A DNA stretch of 64,000 nt from assembly GCA_013433145.1 (NCBI GenBank), contig CM024187.1, forward strand, positions 6,712,826-6,776,825, written 5' to 3'. The position numbers were made by a program, and so were the translations under genes. The stretch is from Ascaris suum. Lineage: Eukaryota > Nematoda > Chromadorea > Rhabditida > Ascarididae. The notes under the pieces are model-generated. The model saw only the letters and a program-made list of their open reading frames with translations. It made no database searches and was not told the origin of the DNA. Positions within the stretch are counted from its first letter, which is position 1. Each line of letters starts with the position of its first letter. Below are positions 33,138 through 52,964 of this stretch, piece by piece.

Positions 33138-36100
33138 CTGTAAAAACAAAATCATACCAATCCATTTAGTGAACGCAGCGAAATTCCATATCGGAGCACA
33201 GGATTGCAAACCGTGAATGCGACCGATTCTTGAGTAAGCGCCGTTCCGACAACTCCTCCAGCGATAACACGCTTTTGGGATCATCGTCTTGCAACTGACA
33301 GCCGTCATGCTCAATATTTTTTTCAGTGAAACCTAACATATTGCCCTACGTTCCGGTACTTTCTTAGCATCAACTACGGGCGGTGGTTGCAGGTTCTCCG
33401 TGCACGATCGAAAAGCTGCAAGAGGTGCCCGAACTACTTTTTCAGTCTGATATCTCCTTAATCTTTATGAGATCTTTAGATTGTTTTTTACTTGTTAGGT
33501 TCTCACAACGATATGTTCCTCGGAAGCGTGGAAAATTTGGCGATGAAACTTCCTCCTCCACGTCAGTAGGTACTCTTGCGAAAAGATTCCTTATTTGATC
33601 TAGATGGTTTACCATTTCGCGCACCATCTCCACAACTGCTTAATCTCTTATGGGAGATCAAGCCGTTATGGTCGTCGGAACCGGAAATTGCAGTGAAGCG
33701 ATCAACAAACATTTTAGTTGCTCTTGATCATAGCCGGAAAACAGGGAGTGTCTTTCTAGGCCTCCTGAAAATGAGTTTGTTTGCAAACCCTTACCTCTGC
33801 TTCTTTCATCGCTATTTTTGAACTGTGTTCCCTGCTGCTGCAGCTTCACTTCTGTTTTAAGGGCTTACGTTTCTTGACTAAAGACCATCACAGCCGGGAT
33901 ACATATTTCCTAATCTCTCAAAGAACCATTTGTTTCAACTGCTAATGCTGCGATTTTAGCACTGACCTACGTAAAAGGGATATTTATGCGAGGCGAAAAA
34001 CTTATTTGCAAAATTCTGCATCGTTTTGCCAAAAGTAAGGCAGCGTCAGCCGAAGAACGCAATGTACGGTAATCACAGATTACAGAGACCGTAAAATCAA
34101 AATCAACGACGAACATACTGAAGCGAACAGGTGCCAAATGCAGCCGTCAAAATTCTAAATGTGATAATGCGGAGGAGTGAAAAATCAAATAAGGCATTCG
34201 AGATTAGATGTTGCGGTGTCACGAAAGCCGCAGATGAAAGTTGGGCATGGTGGTGTCACAACGAAGGCAGCGATCGCGCTTGCACTGACGCAGCTTGCAT
34301 CTTATCGAGCTTATATTTCTTTTGATTACGGTCCGAAAGGGGAGCCTTATGTCATATCGTTTCTTGGGTGATTAACATGAATACATAAAAATTACCTCTA
34401 ATAATATTTTCAACAATAAACTAATGTCGCTTTCATTACTTACTTTGATTTGATTGATATTCAATACGTGTTACTGCTTCAATTTTTACTCTCATTAATG
34501 ATGCTTTTGTTAATTCCATCTAATAGTATCTCGTACTTTTATTCCTATTCGCTTATCGCGAGTTTCTATTTCGTATTCATCCATCAAACTGCAAAATGCG
34601 AAGGTAAACCGCAATTTAGCGCTCCGACCACCAACAGTTGCTGGTCGCCAAGAGATCGGAGTGTGATGCCAAAAAATGACATAGAAAAAGAAAGTTTCAC
34701 CGAAGACAAGAGCAGAAAACGCGTGAAAAACATTTCATTCTAGGTGTTGATGTTCTTGATGTCGGCTTTTCTTTGATGGCACTGTTCCCTCCATTGTTTA
34801 CGCAACCTCGCAGTCTCATTCAATTCTGTCATCGATTCAATAACAATAATCGATCTTCAGTTTAACAGTTTCATGTAATCGTCTCAGCAATGATGCGCAC
34901 ATAACTGGAGTAATCGTATCAGCAGCTAGAGACCGAAAAGACCGAGAGTTACTAATTTTTCATCGGCTTCTTTCTCATTATGCTCCCTCTGCTTCTGACA
35001 AAACCCATTTCTCACCTTCACACTCGATCAGCTTTTTAGCTATAAAAATTCAGTTTACCCCTCGAGTGAATATGACTGCTGACTCTGAGTGGGAATGTAG
35101 TAGGAAACTCTTCAAATCAAATTTGTTAGAAAGTATCTGCAAATATGACAATTACCCACGATTGCAGTGCTCCTGAAAGTGTTAAAAGAAGCTGAAATAT
35201 GCTTCCTCCACATTCGTGAATTTACGAGCCTTTGACCGTGCAGTCGTTTCCATAGCCTCCGAAGAAAATAATATTTCCCACTTATACATTACCAAAGCAA
35301 ATTATTGCTGTCATTTCGGTGGCCGTACCCATAAAGGAAAGAAGTCCCATTTTTCAACGGTTCTCTGGAAGTTGCCTAATTGGACCTGCTAAATTCTACT
35401 GAGTTTGAACAAGGCAGGCCTGTTATAAAATAAACTGTCAAGAGATGGCAAAATGAATGCCGCAATGTTATATTAAGGTCGCAAACGAAATTACAACAAA
35501 GCATGAAATCTGCTTTTTGACTTGTACACGGGCAGCGCTTTCCAGCTGGTGAATATGAATTAGCAAATAGAGTTCTTCAACACCACCGCTTCTTGTCATC
35601 CGGAATATAGTACAGATTGCCTTTTGTGTTTTATGCGTCTTCGCAAATTTGCAAAGGAGATTCCATCAAAGCGCATGTTCGTACCGTGTGTCCGTCTGTT
35701 CAGCAGTTTCAACTCAAATACGATCGACGGAAGCGCTAGAAATCCTGTGGAGGTAATGCGCTATGGGGTTTGTCATGCCGTTGTAACACCTATTCATCCA
35801 GCAACTTCAAACGAACTTATGCTCATTTACGTGATGTCTAGAAATTTGCGTGGTTATACAACTGATCATGCAGTCAATTTTATTTTTAGCAGCAAAAAAC
35901 TAATCCTTCGTAGCGGTCTTACACGAATGGTCGGATCAATTAAAATGGGAAGCTTTATTATTCGCTGGCATTTCACATGGCACTCATGCCCCTCTTCTGG
36001 TACGGCGTTCCATTTTTTCCGAATTGTGATATAAAACGTGTTATGGTCACGGTTCCTTTGTCTATCTACTTGTTTGTACGAGTCTGCCTTCCTGCCGCGA

Positions 36101-38384
36101 GCATTCAAAAGATCGCTGCCTCGTATGCGCCATTTTCGTCCAAATTACAGTCAAACTGAGCCATTCAGGGAAGTGAGTTTCCCTGAGCAGACTCGGGAGT
36201 GATCAGAAATTTAAATTCATTCTGATTCGGCAAATAGCAGCTGAGCTCTGGGTTCTAAAAATTTAGATAAATTGGCACAATTTGTAGCCAGGAACTTAAT
36301 GTTTCCATCGTTTGGGCAGTGGTTGAAAATTAGTACTCAAAAAAAGAGCTGTGGAAAAGAACTGGTGGAATTTTACATACTGTCGGTACCACCTACTGCT
36401 GAATTGTTTTCAAAAACCCGCCACTCGGCTATTTCCGTTCAAATAGCCTGCCGCAGTTTCTAGCTTGCAGGTTCAAAGATCGTGTTTCAACAATCGTTAA
36501 GTTGCGCATTTAATTTTATCATCCTATCCATTTCGTTCTCTGGTGATTTTGTTTTGTTTTAATGCCTGAACAGTTGTTCACGACAACAGTAATATAACAG
36601 GACGACCCGCTTGGCATTTATGATATAAAAAACAAGGATAAAAAGATAAAAAATTATCCGGTTTCAGTTCTGTACGGATACTGCTCCACTTCCCAAGCAT
36701 TGCCCACCAGTGCTAATGGCTGATCACAAGGGCATAAAGGATGGGGAAAACGTCTGACGAGAAACTGTCTATTACGCGGGTAAGAATAAAAGCGGCAATT
36801 AACGAGTGTTCAACGAAAGAGCGTACATCGAACGAATGGACGATAGATCGTAGGGCACGCAAGGACGCCATCGATGCGATAATGACGATCGTTGATATGA
36901 CAAAATTACGTAACGGAGTGGCCGACTTTGATTCGCCCTGCATTCGTCCTGGAACGTTTTAGTGGCGCATTGAAATAGGTGAACGCATAAGGAGCTGCAC
37001 AAGAGCGAGGGCAATTTATACGTACAACAACAAGATTAGCATTTGAAGTGTCATTCGTTCACATTTGCTAGATATTGAGACCAATTAGTTGAACATCTGA
37101 GTTGATAAAAGCGCAAGGCGTAGCAAAGGAATGCTGTTGTATCAGGTTTCTTTCTTAGCTGCCAAACAGCACCTGACAAGTAGTGAGAAGTTTGTCACCA
37201 CCAGCGACAGAGAGGAGGACAGAGGAGCGAACATCTGCTCCCTGCATGCGGAGCGAAGAAGGTGGCACCCATGACTTTCCCATTTACATAATTCAACAGC
37301 TTTTCCAGTTGCAGATAAAAATCCAATGCGTTCCAATGCGTACGAGATTTGTCACACACCTGCTTTGCTACCGCACTTCAAAGGTACTAATGAACAGGAC
37401 ACATGCTGAGCATGTTTATATTGCAAAACTAAATTCATCAAGCCCATGTTAGATATTTTTTGTTCCACATATAGGCTACTTAAGCACTTTCATTGCACTT
37501 TAGTAAACGCTCTCGCTTTCGATGTGACCATTCTGCAGGAATACTCATTGAATTCAGCCTTTTTGGAACCTTTCTGCGACCACATGAAGACAGGAATCAT
37601 TTGTCATGGAAGACCATTCCATTTATATGGAATAATCACGAATTAGTTTCGAAGTCAGATGGTTACAGTTCAGAAGGGCGAAATTGAGCGATAATGAAGG
37701 AAGGAGGCTGCCATAACATTTTGCCTCATGAAAGAGTTAAAACATGGAGTTCTTCAAAAGGCACCTAATTTTTGACCATGACATTTATGCAGTCGCCTAC
37801 CAATACAACACGAACTATGAGCCCACTGATGTATCTCAGAATATGTGGAAAGTTCGAGTAGTGAAGTCTGGTGGTTGCACAGAGTGAAACAAGAACCCGG
37901 AAAAATCTAGAAATGAGGTGCTAATGGTGAAGGAAAGCATTTGTTATAAGTTATACGACAGTCGAAAGAAATGTTTAAAATGTTATCTATTTTTTGCTTA
38001 TCGCAGCAATGAAATTCGCAAAAAATTGAGCAACCGCAATGAAGTGACGATTTCTTAAGCAACCGTGATAAATATTTTATGTTGAAGCTTTATGTAATGT
38101 TTCATTATGATTGTACAGAGAAAGACGATAGTATCAGAAGCCTAAAACATAAAGACAGCATTGATAGACCGATGTTAGAAGACGAAATGTTAACAATGTA
38201 GGTTTTAGACATGATGAAATAGATATGCGGATAAAAGGTGAACACGTTTCGGCCCTTATCCGTTGACGCGTACACCTGAGTTATGCGCGGGCCATCGTCA
38301 CAACGAAACGCATAACCCAGTTAGTAGAGGGAGATAAAATAGACATTATAAGCATGTGTTGTGAACAGGATAAAGAAGTGAGGT

Positions 38385-38452
38385 AGAAGTGAAGTAGGAA
38401 ACAAATATGTAGATACAAAGAAGTGAAGTAGGAAACAAATATGTAGATACAA
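38385..38452. repeat. Exact 34-bp tandem duplication
   Basis: Two back-to-back identical 34-bp units, each beginning AGAAGTGAAGTAGG and ending GTAGATACAA, in intergenic DNA. Confidence 0.95.
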
Positions 38453-39202
38453 TGTTTGTTATGATTGTGTAATGAACAAGAAAATCTTAAATATGTAGCC
38501 TTCTTTCTGACGTTTGCGAGGAATAACGGCAACAGCATTATTTATTGCTGTTTCAATGCGCTGAAGAACAGAAAATGTTAGCGATTTTCTATATTTTTAG
38601 GTGAACACTTTCCCGAAATCAAAGTTACATCTTATTTTGTACTGCGAGTACCAATACTGTTCGGGATGAGCAGGCCAGAAGTCGCTTTAATAGGACCTGG
38701 AGGCACTATTCGATTAAAGAAGTAAGGCCAAGCAGTCAAATCAGCCCTCAATTCCATGACGGCTGCTTAGGAACTCAACGTTTTGCAACAAAAAATAAAA
38801 GGTGTTTTTAAAAACCAAATTTATTTTCCTCTGTGGTTACATTTATCACTCGAACAAATCGTTCTTGATTTTCGATAATCCCCTAGAATGAGAACATATA
38901 AAACGCGGCTAATATTTTTGTCTCGTAAAAAATTGTGGATGAATTTTTTTTTCTGTTCAGGAAATTGTAAACCTCTCACATCGTTCAGTCAAACTGGCCT
39001 ATTAGCGCATAAATCTGCGAAAATGTTGAAAGTTGAGAGTTCCGGTTCGCGCCCCTTTTGCAATGCACTACAGCGACTCTCTCAGTTCTAAAAAGTCATT
39101 CCTATTTCCGCTTCTGCAGAAATGAAAAACTTTGACTACGTCCTAAATTCAGAAAGGAGGAACAATTGAGCTTCACAGCGAATGTTTTATACGCATTCAT
39201 CC

Positions 39203-39233
39203 AAGAAAGATGTCATGCAGTGACATCTTTCTT
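39203..39233. repeat. 13-bp perfect inverted repeat, 5-nt loop
   Basis: AAGAAAGATGTCA, loop TGCAG, then TGACATCTTTCTT. Intergenic hairpin. Confidence 0.95.
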
Positions 39234-40507
39234 CAACAGGAGGGCAGCGTTACAAATCGAACACCAAGAATCTTGTCAACCTTCGAAATGCCGTTACATA
39301 TATGCATTAAAACACAGATGCAAACCCGCTCGACAGCGCATTTGTGAGCTTATTTCTGTGCACTCTTTTCTGCACCCAACAGCATAGCTTTCTAGCCTCC
39401 AGCCAGTTCTTACGCGCTCAAGAATTTTCAGAAACAAGAGCAAAGAAATTGGTAACTAAACAGTGAGTTTAGATGAACCTAGAAAGGTACAGTGCTTTAA
39501 ATCGAAGCAACTGTTTTTATTCCTATGAATAAAGTAGAAAGTAGAAACTTTCCCCCATCTCCCTTCTCCTTTCCTCCCCCACATCCCTCTTCCTACAACC
39601 CCTTCCTCACCACATCACCACAACAGTCTGATGAATGCAACGAACATCAGCAGTTTGAAGCGTATTCCTACCTTTTTCGCTGTTTCCTCTCCCCTTTCTC
39701 CACGACCTTTTTTGGTAGAGCCTACTTCATTGCTGGAGTTCAGGAAAAAAAGTGGTATCTAGTGGAACGAAAAAGAGTGCCTGAATAAAGCTGCCGTCAA
39801 GAATATCCTTTAAAGACCAGGAGTTTAGGAAAGCAATACTCTACATTGAAGAAATTACACAGATTTGTGAAAATAGCAAAAATGGGTAGGCCTTCGTATC
39901 AGAATGAATAAGTAAAAATTGATAGACTGATTAAACATGCAAGTTGATTATAGTACGTGGTTTATGACGTTGTTACAAATACTGCGCAATATGTCGACAG
40001 TAATCAATCTGTCAGCAGTTGTCACATACGTTGCATATTGCCACTGATCACTGGTTCGAGGGATGTGCATACTCTGGACCATGACGCGTACACTGACTGC
40101 CCAACTTCAGTACACTGGCTACTGTGGGTCGGAAATTAAAAGCGTCATAAAGGCATTCAAATACGAGCACATAGACATGTCACAGGTGCTAAATCCTGTT
40201 ATAACCGCTTCGAAACGGCTGATAGACTGCAAAACTTTTTGAAACCGATCACTGTTATCCATCCATATGAAATATTGAAATAAGGATCTTCATCTCTCTG
40301 GTGATGGTTCTGTGCAAATTTACTTCAGAACGCTATAATCAGATAAATTCTGACTAAATAAACCAACAAAGTAAAAAGCGTTCCATGCAACAGCTGATCT
40401 TAAGCAGATGGGAAAAATTTTCGCAAGCAGTTAAATGTACTGATGAAATATGATAAGTTGATGAGGATAAAATAAATAATATACGATAGAAAATATTCCA
40501 CTTTGTT

Positions 40508-40801
40508 ATGTATGAGCCTATGATGGGGCATAAGCTCACTGGCCGACCGGAAGGACCAGGCGTCCAGGTGTCTTGTGGAAGAAGTAGAATCTGCGAAAGC
40601 GAGCACGACGACAAAACGTGTCTCGAGGGTGCACGCCACAAAAAGTGTGTCACGGACGAAGTGTGCATCGAGACAGCGAGAGCTCCAATACGAACGCCTC
40701 CTGCCATTTGGGTCGTCTATGCGGGAAGATTTGTGAAACCAGTGGGTCCATTTTCAAAAATCATTCCATTGAATCCTTTCGATACTACCTTATTAAATTG
40801 A
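40508..40801 (+). CDS. Unrecognised 97-codon ORF, Cys-rich middle
   Basis: Starts ATGTATGAGCC and encodes a hydrophilic peptide with Cys at about residues 23, 29, 38, 47 and 52, then a short hydrophobic end. No signal peptide, no homologue recognised, and no splice context supporting it. It sits in a locally GC-richer patch of the P450/unc-87 spacer. Confidence 0.15.
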   Translation: MYEPMMGHKLTGRPEGPGVQVSCGRSRICESEHDDKTCLEGARHKKCVTDEVCIETARAPIRTPPAIWVVYAGRFVKPVGPFSKIIPLNPFDTTLLN

Positions 40802-43800
40802 AAACATTTCCGTGAACAATTTAAGCCGATGATTTTGAGCGTTGGCGACGGGAAAGCAGTTTATTGCTGTCGGATTTTTTCTATCAGCGCGCTATCTACT
40901 CTTTGAAAAGTATTACACCGCACTGTCGAAAAGGCCCAGCAGCAGCATTTTGTACATTGTCTCCACTGCTATTTGCACGTGTTCCATAAGTCATGCCTAT
41001 CCTTCTGTACGTTTATCGCAACATTTCAGTTCAAGAGACGTCACTTGGCATCGCTCCAAAAATCAGGCTGTATTTGTGTACTTGTTAGCATCCCCATTTA
41101 GTGGACTCAACGATGCCGGTGCGAATCGCTGTTTTCAATCCGCCAGTCGGTAGTTTTTTTTGCACTTGTTGTGCAAAATATCAAACCGGACGAATTTTGC
41201 GTCAGACCAATCAGAATCTCAATTTATTGTAGTTCCAGTACATGATTACTCAACCTTCTCTATCGTGCATGAAAGCAGCAGTTTTGTTTTGTTCTACTGA
41301 GAGCCTCCACTGCCCTTATTAAATAATCGTAGCTTTGTCAGCAAACTAGGTACATTTAATTGTGTCATCCAATTTTCACATCCCACCGAGTATGAAATGT
41401 TATATGCTGTTTCTTCACTTCGCTGTACAATAACCACTAGTTGAAATTTCGCATCGTTGTAGCAAAATGTTGATTTAACAAGTTACGTAACTTTTAAGCA
41501 GCAGTTTTTTCCCTAAAGTTGACCAATGAGGGCACTCATCTTCAACTGCATCCAAGGTATAGCCAGGTGATACAACAGGCATCATTTATCACCCGTTCTT
41601 CGCTCTTTCATATCAAGAGAAGTATTATAGCGCTGTTGCAGTGTTGTGCACTAACGCTGGAAAATGCATAAAGACCTTCAGTTTAGCTGATAATGCGGGG
41701 TCTCATACAATGAGGAGAAAAGCAGGTCATTGGATAATTCACGGTCTTGATAAAGATTTAATAGCCTGGCAAAAGAGCTTGAATTTCAGTCCATGGGATT
41801 TGAGAGTAGGAGCTTGATGATGTCGTTTTCGCTACGCTTAGTGCAAAGCATTATATAAATAATTGAGAGGTGTTATATATTTATTTGGTAAGGCATACTC
41901 AAGTAGCAGGTTGCAGGAAAGGACCTGTTTTCAAAAGGAGCAGCTCCTATGCATGTCCACTTCAAATGCTCGTAGTTGAATATACTAATTCCATTCGCTG
42001 CTTTCCGTTCCTCATACTTGGTCGCGACGCCATATTGCCGACACATTAACAAATATCTTTCAAGGACCTCTCACGCAATTTACTTTCGATCGCAATTTAC
42101 ACCGTCCATAAATGCGGATTCACTCGCTGTGTGAGTTACCCATTCGATGTTATTTAATAGTTTTGTCTTAGCGCATTTTGTGAATACGAGTTGTTTCGCA
42201 AAAAAAAAAAAACAATACGGGCTTCGCTCACGGTGACGACTTTTCCTGCCGACTGCCATTAAAATGCAACTGTTAAATGTTGTTATCTGATTGCAGCTAA
42301 TATAAAGTCGCTTAATTTGCTAGTAATCAAAGTGAAATGCATATATGGCTGCAATATGTAAGCGAGCCAAATACGTTTATTTTAGCTGTATTTGCAACCA
42401 CTCGACTACTTTATTCAGTGGAATGAGGAGTTATTTGTTTCAGGCAAAAAAGCGGAAAAAACTTAGACGTGAATCGCAATCGCAGTTTCATGCTCAAGCG
42501 GTTAGTGATCCTGTGTCCTAAAATTAGTGTTGAGCACCAACGCACATATTTATTCTTTTCGAACGCTCACCATCTCATCCTTTTTTAAGCGAATTTTCTC
42601 GAATCTGAGCTGTTGTTAGCAGTTTTCAAAAATAAGCTTCGCCTGAGCGATAAGCAAATTGAAGTCTCTCATTTTATAAGAGAGTTCTAGAAATCGCCAG
42701 AGTCCTACGAGAATTGAAGAAAAAAATCACTTCTCCCCTGTTTCTATGAATTCAAAAAGCAAACTTTTAAATCTCAGGGAAGTTAAATTTCAGTATGTGA
42801 TATTCAACAGTGAGATATTTAATCGTAGCCTGTCCAACTGTCGTTAAGCTGAGAACTCTACGTAACGTTCTTGTAGGTCCTCCTGACCCTTATTAGGCTC
42901 TATTCTTAGGCAGTTCAGCAATGCAATATGTGAACTTTAGAGGTTGTTATTCAAATAAGCTTATTCAGGATCATTACGGCCAAAAATAGAGTTTTTTGTT
43001 ACATAAACCACAGAAAATTTGTTCTTTGAACTTTTAGTCTTGTATTAGAAGGCGTTTCCACGCAAATTTACTGCAAAGAGGGCCTGTGATTGAGTATCTG
43101 CAACTAATGTAGGTGCAATGAGTGACGCGAAGTGCGCCACAGTGCAATCCAATGCAGCAAATTTTATTTTTCATTGTTGCACTCATTAACGAGACAGCCG
43201 TACAATAAACAGATCGTGTGCACGGTATACCGCGCTTATGACGCCGTTCGAAGGCACACTGCTTACCAGAGAATGCGTTCAAATCTGGCAGAGAATGAAT
43301 GTATTTTGGCAGAAGCATTTACAAAAACGAATGCATATAGGCAGTTACGTGAAGGGCGCATTTAAAGTGTGCAGCGAACAGAATTCGTGCGAATGCCGGT
43401 TTCCATGTAAATGATCTCCGTGATTTCGACCCTGTTGGCACTGAGCGAGTGTTCAGCTGATTTCTCCTTTCGTATTTAAAGAGGTATTGTCCTTTTCAAG
43501 CCAGCTGTGCATTTAAAGACGCAACTAGTACCACCAGTTTCGGGTAGGTGCCCATTGTTCCTGACTCCTTTTTGCTTTGTGAAAGAACCTGAGTGAGGGG
43601 AGCAAGATTTGCAAAGCAATGGAAAGTCCCTTCTCACAGAGGGTCAATCCAGAAATGGATTTAAGTCATAATTTTTACGTCGAACAAGAGGTCACCATAA
43701 TTTACGGCATGTAAGCCTCCAGAAAATATGGGTAAAAAATTAGTAATCTTCAAAGAAGCAAAGAGCATTTTCCTTCAGTAATTCATCCACCTCGTTTCTT

Positions 43801-44126
43801 ACAAAACCCTTGAAGCCGGTGCTTATGATGCTTCACAGATGTTAGTAAGCAGGAGGCTGCTCTTCTGCAAGCTATGTCTAGGAAATCAGGGCACTTTGCT
43901 TAGTCAGAAATGCCCAAATGTCACTTCATGTGACAAGGAAGCGTCACATGCGAGAGAAAGACTCACTTTGTGTAAATAATGACCAGCAGAAAACCCAACG
44001 TTGGACGGTTTCTGGTGTAAGGAATCAACAAGACTAAAATTTTTGGAAACCTTGAAGCATTCCGAATTCAAAATCTGGTGCAGACATTCATGCGCGAAAG
44101 TTAAAGTTTAGAAATTTTTTAAAGCA

Positions 44127-51208
<7,082 letters not shown>

Positions 51209-51209
<1 letters not shown>

Positions 51210-51219
51210 ACTCGTCAAT
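51209..51219 (-). promoter_or_regulatory. Probable spliced-leader or cis acceptor before unc-87 ATG
   Basis: AATTTTACAG on the minus strand ends 10 nt before the unc-87 ATG, a very short leader typical of SL1 trans-splicing. The reading frame is open across it, so it may also serve as a cis acceptor for a longer isoform. Confidence 0.45.
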
Positions 51220-52444
51220 CTGTAAAATTAGGCACTTATGCCGTTTTCTTCATAACTATTTTTTTTTATTCGGTTCTGGAGTCTGGAGAACTCCCAGAAC
51301 ATGAGACGTGACCGTTTTATCGCTCAGCTGATATCATGTTGCAGTACAGCCTGGATTAGGATAGCTGTACTGCTAATGGTTACGCAATGTCGCAGTAGCG
51401 AAACGAGTGGACTATCACCTAGGCTGTTGAAAATGTGCCATTCCCTGACCTCCTATCGTTGACATTGACACTTCAAAAAATTCTCAACGAAAAGAAACTC
51501 CAGAGTAAATTTTAAAGCAAACAATGGATGTATGGGAACTTTGGAGAATTTTGAAGAGAAAGGAGATTTGAGGTTTCCCTCCAGCATTTGGTCCAACCGG
51601 GTAATTCCTTCCCCTGTTTTTTTTTAATCCGTTGACCACCACACCTTAGGAATGTGCATAAGAAACTCAAATATTTGAAATTTAATCACGGCGACAGTCG
51701 TAAAGATGAACATAAAGCACGCGCTTTCAACTACGCAAGAATTAGAGAAGTTTCAGAGCAATAAATAGCAAGTGCGAATCAACGTTTATGTAAAATATAG
51801 GCGACTCGTGATCACCTATGCTAAGAATTGCTGTAGCTGAGTTTGGAGGCAGCCTACTCTATGACTTTATACTTCTTTTTTATCTTTTAAACCTGTTTTT
51901 GCCGGAGCATTTTAAGTCGGCAATTGTTCCGCTTATTCCGTTTGAAAAACGACTGCGGCAACTGGACGCTTTTTTGAAATCCTCATCTTTTCACTAAAGT
52001 GAACGAGCTGCAGAAGGTGCAGTATCGCGTTTTTTGTAAACGCATCTCACTCTACACTTCCGCCTAACGGATCTCTTTGGAGAGCAACTTTTAGCACTGA
52101 CAACTCGAATACGGATTCAGCTCAGTTTTGCGGAAAAAAAGCTGATTAGACTATGGCGTGCACCTGCATACTGAAGACTATTTGACACTTGATATAGAAC
52201 ATGGGCTGTTTCATCTACATTTTTGAATAGCAAATGTATATATTATGGTATGTCCAATACTACAGCTTTTTATCTATGGAGCTAGGCGGCTTATCATCTT
52301 AGGCTGGGCTTTTCCTGCCGGATTCAACCCATTACTTGATTGGCCAATTCAAGGTGCCACCTCAGCCGTTTGGTGATTGGCATCATGTGTGAAGCAGAAA
52401 GCATAAATGTTTGGAATGTGTTATTTTCAAGCAAATCTAAAGGA

Positions 52445-52455
52445 GGGGGGGGGGG
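52445..52455. repeat. G11 homopolymer
   Basis: Uninterrupted run of 11 G upstream of unc-87 in AT-rich surroundings. Confidence 0.95.
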
Positions 52456-52679
52456 CGAGGTTGACCTAGGCTAGTCAAGACTGCATCATTAAGGCTTCAA
52501 GCTTGGAATCATTTAAAAGGGACGGGCTCTAGGGTCTTGATTTTCCGTTTTATGCTTCATCTCAAGATGTTATCGCGTTATGAAAAAGATGCCAAAGTGC
52601 ACCTAAATTACTTATAGTTGTTTTCGAAAATATCATCCTTTAAAAATTGACCTGATATCGGCTTCAATCATTCGCATTC

Positions 52680-52964
52680 TTGAGCCGCCCACAGAGCGTT
52701 TTGTCTAACGTCTATTATATACAAGCAAAAAATTGGTGCATTTACTGTAACATATCAAACCATGAAAGCAATGACTTCCGAGGTGAAAATAATCAGATTG
52801 CTGTAAGAATGTGCAGATTATGCAGACACTTGTTACTTCCAGCATCTTTAAACGACAAAAGTTATCCGAATGGAACCATCCAAGTATATATTAACAGGTC
52901 GAGAAAAGGAAAGAAATTCAAAAATATCACACTGCTGTGCTTTTCAGACAGTTGGACAAGCTGA
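52680..52964 (+). pseudogene. Possible BEL/Pao-type retroelement gag zinc-knuckle remnant
   Basis: An open stretch without ATG start encodes WCIYCNISNHESNDF, spaced C-x2-C-x4-H-x4-F, i.e. a CCHC knuckle whose last Cys is replaced, followed 11 residues later by CRLC. A CCHC finger followed by a second C-x2-C pair is characteristic of BEL/Pao gag proteins. No protease or reverse transcriptase was recognised beside it. Could be chance. Confidence 0.25.

Larger units (their letters stand above)
33138..44126. other. P450 upstream / unc-87 downstream spacer
   Basis: 11 kb with no gene I can support. Contains the 34-bp tandem duplication, the 13-bp hairpin at 39.2 kb, a short hairpin TCAGGGAA/TTCCCTGA around 36.17 kb, and scattered ORFs under 140 codons that often overlap on opposite strands, as expected by chance. 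I found no obvious AATAAA within the first 150 bp after the unc-87 stop. Confidence 0.5.

Noticed and set aside
36713..36962. Overlapping plus and minus ORFs, one charged and one hydrophobic
   Set aside because: Mirror-image composition of opposite strands, no homology recognised and no splice support.
38378..38385. TGAGGTAG, the let-7 family seed, beside the 34-bp repeat
   Set aside because: The following bases do not match let-7 and there is no complementary arm nearby to form a precursor hairpin.
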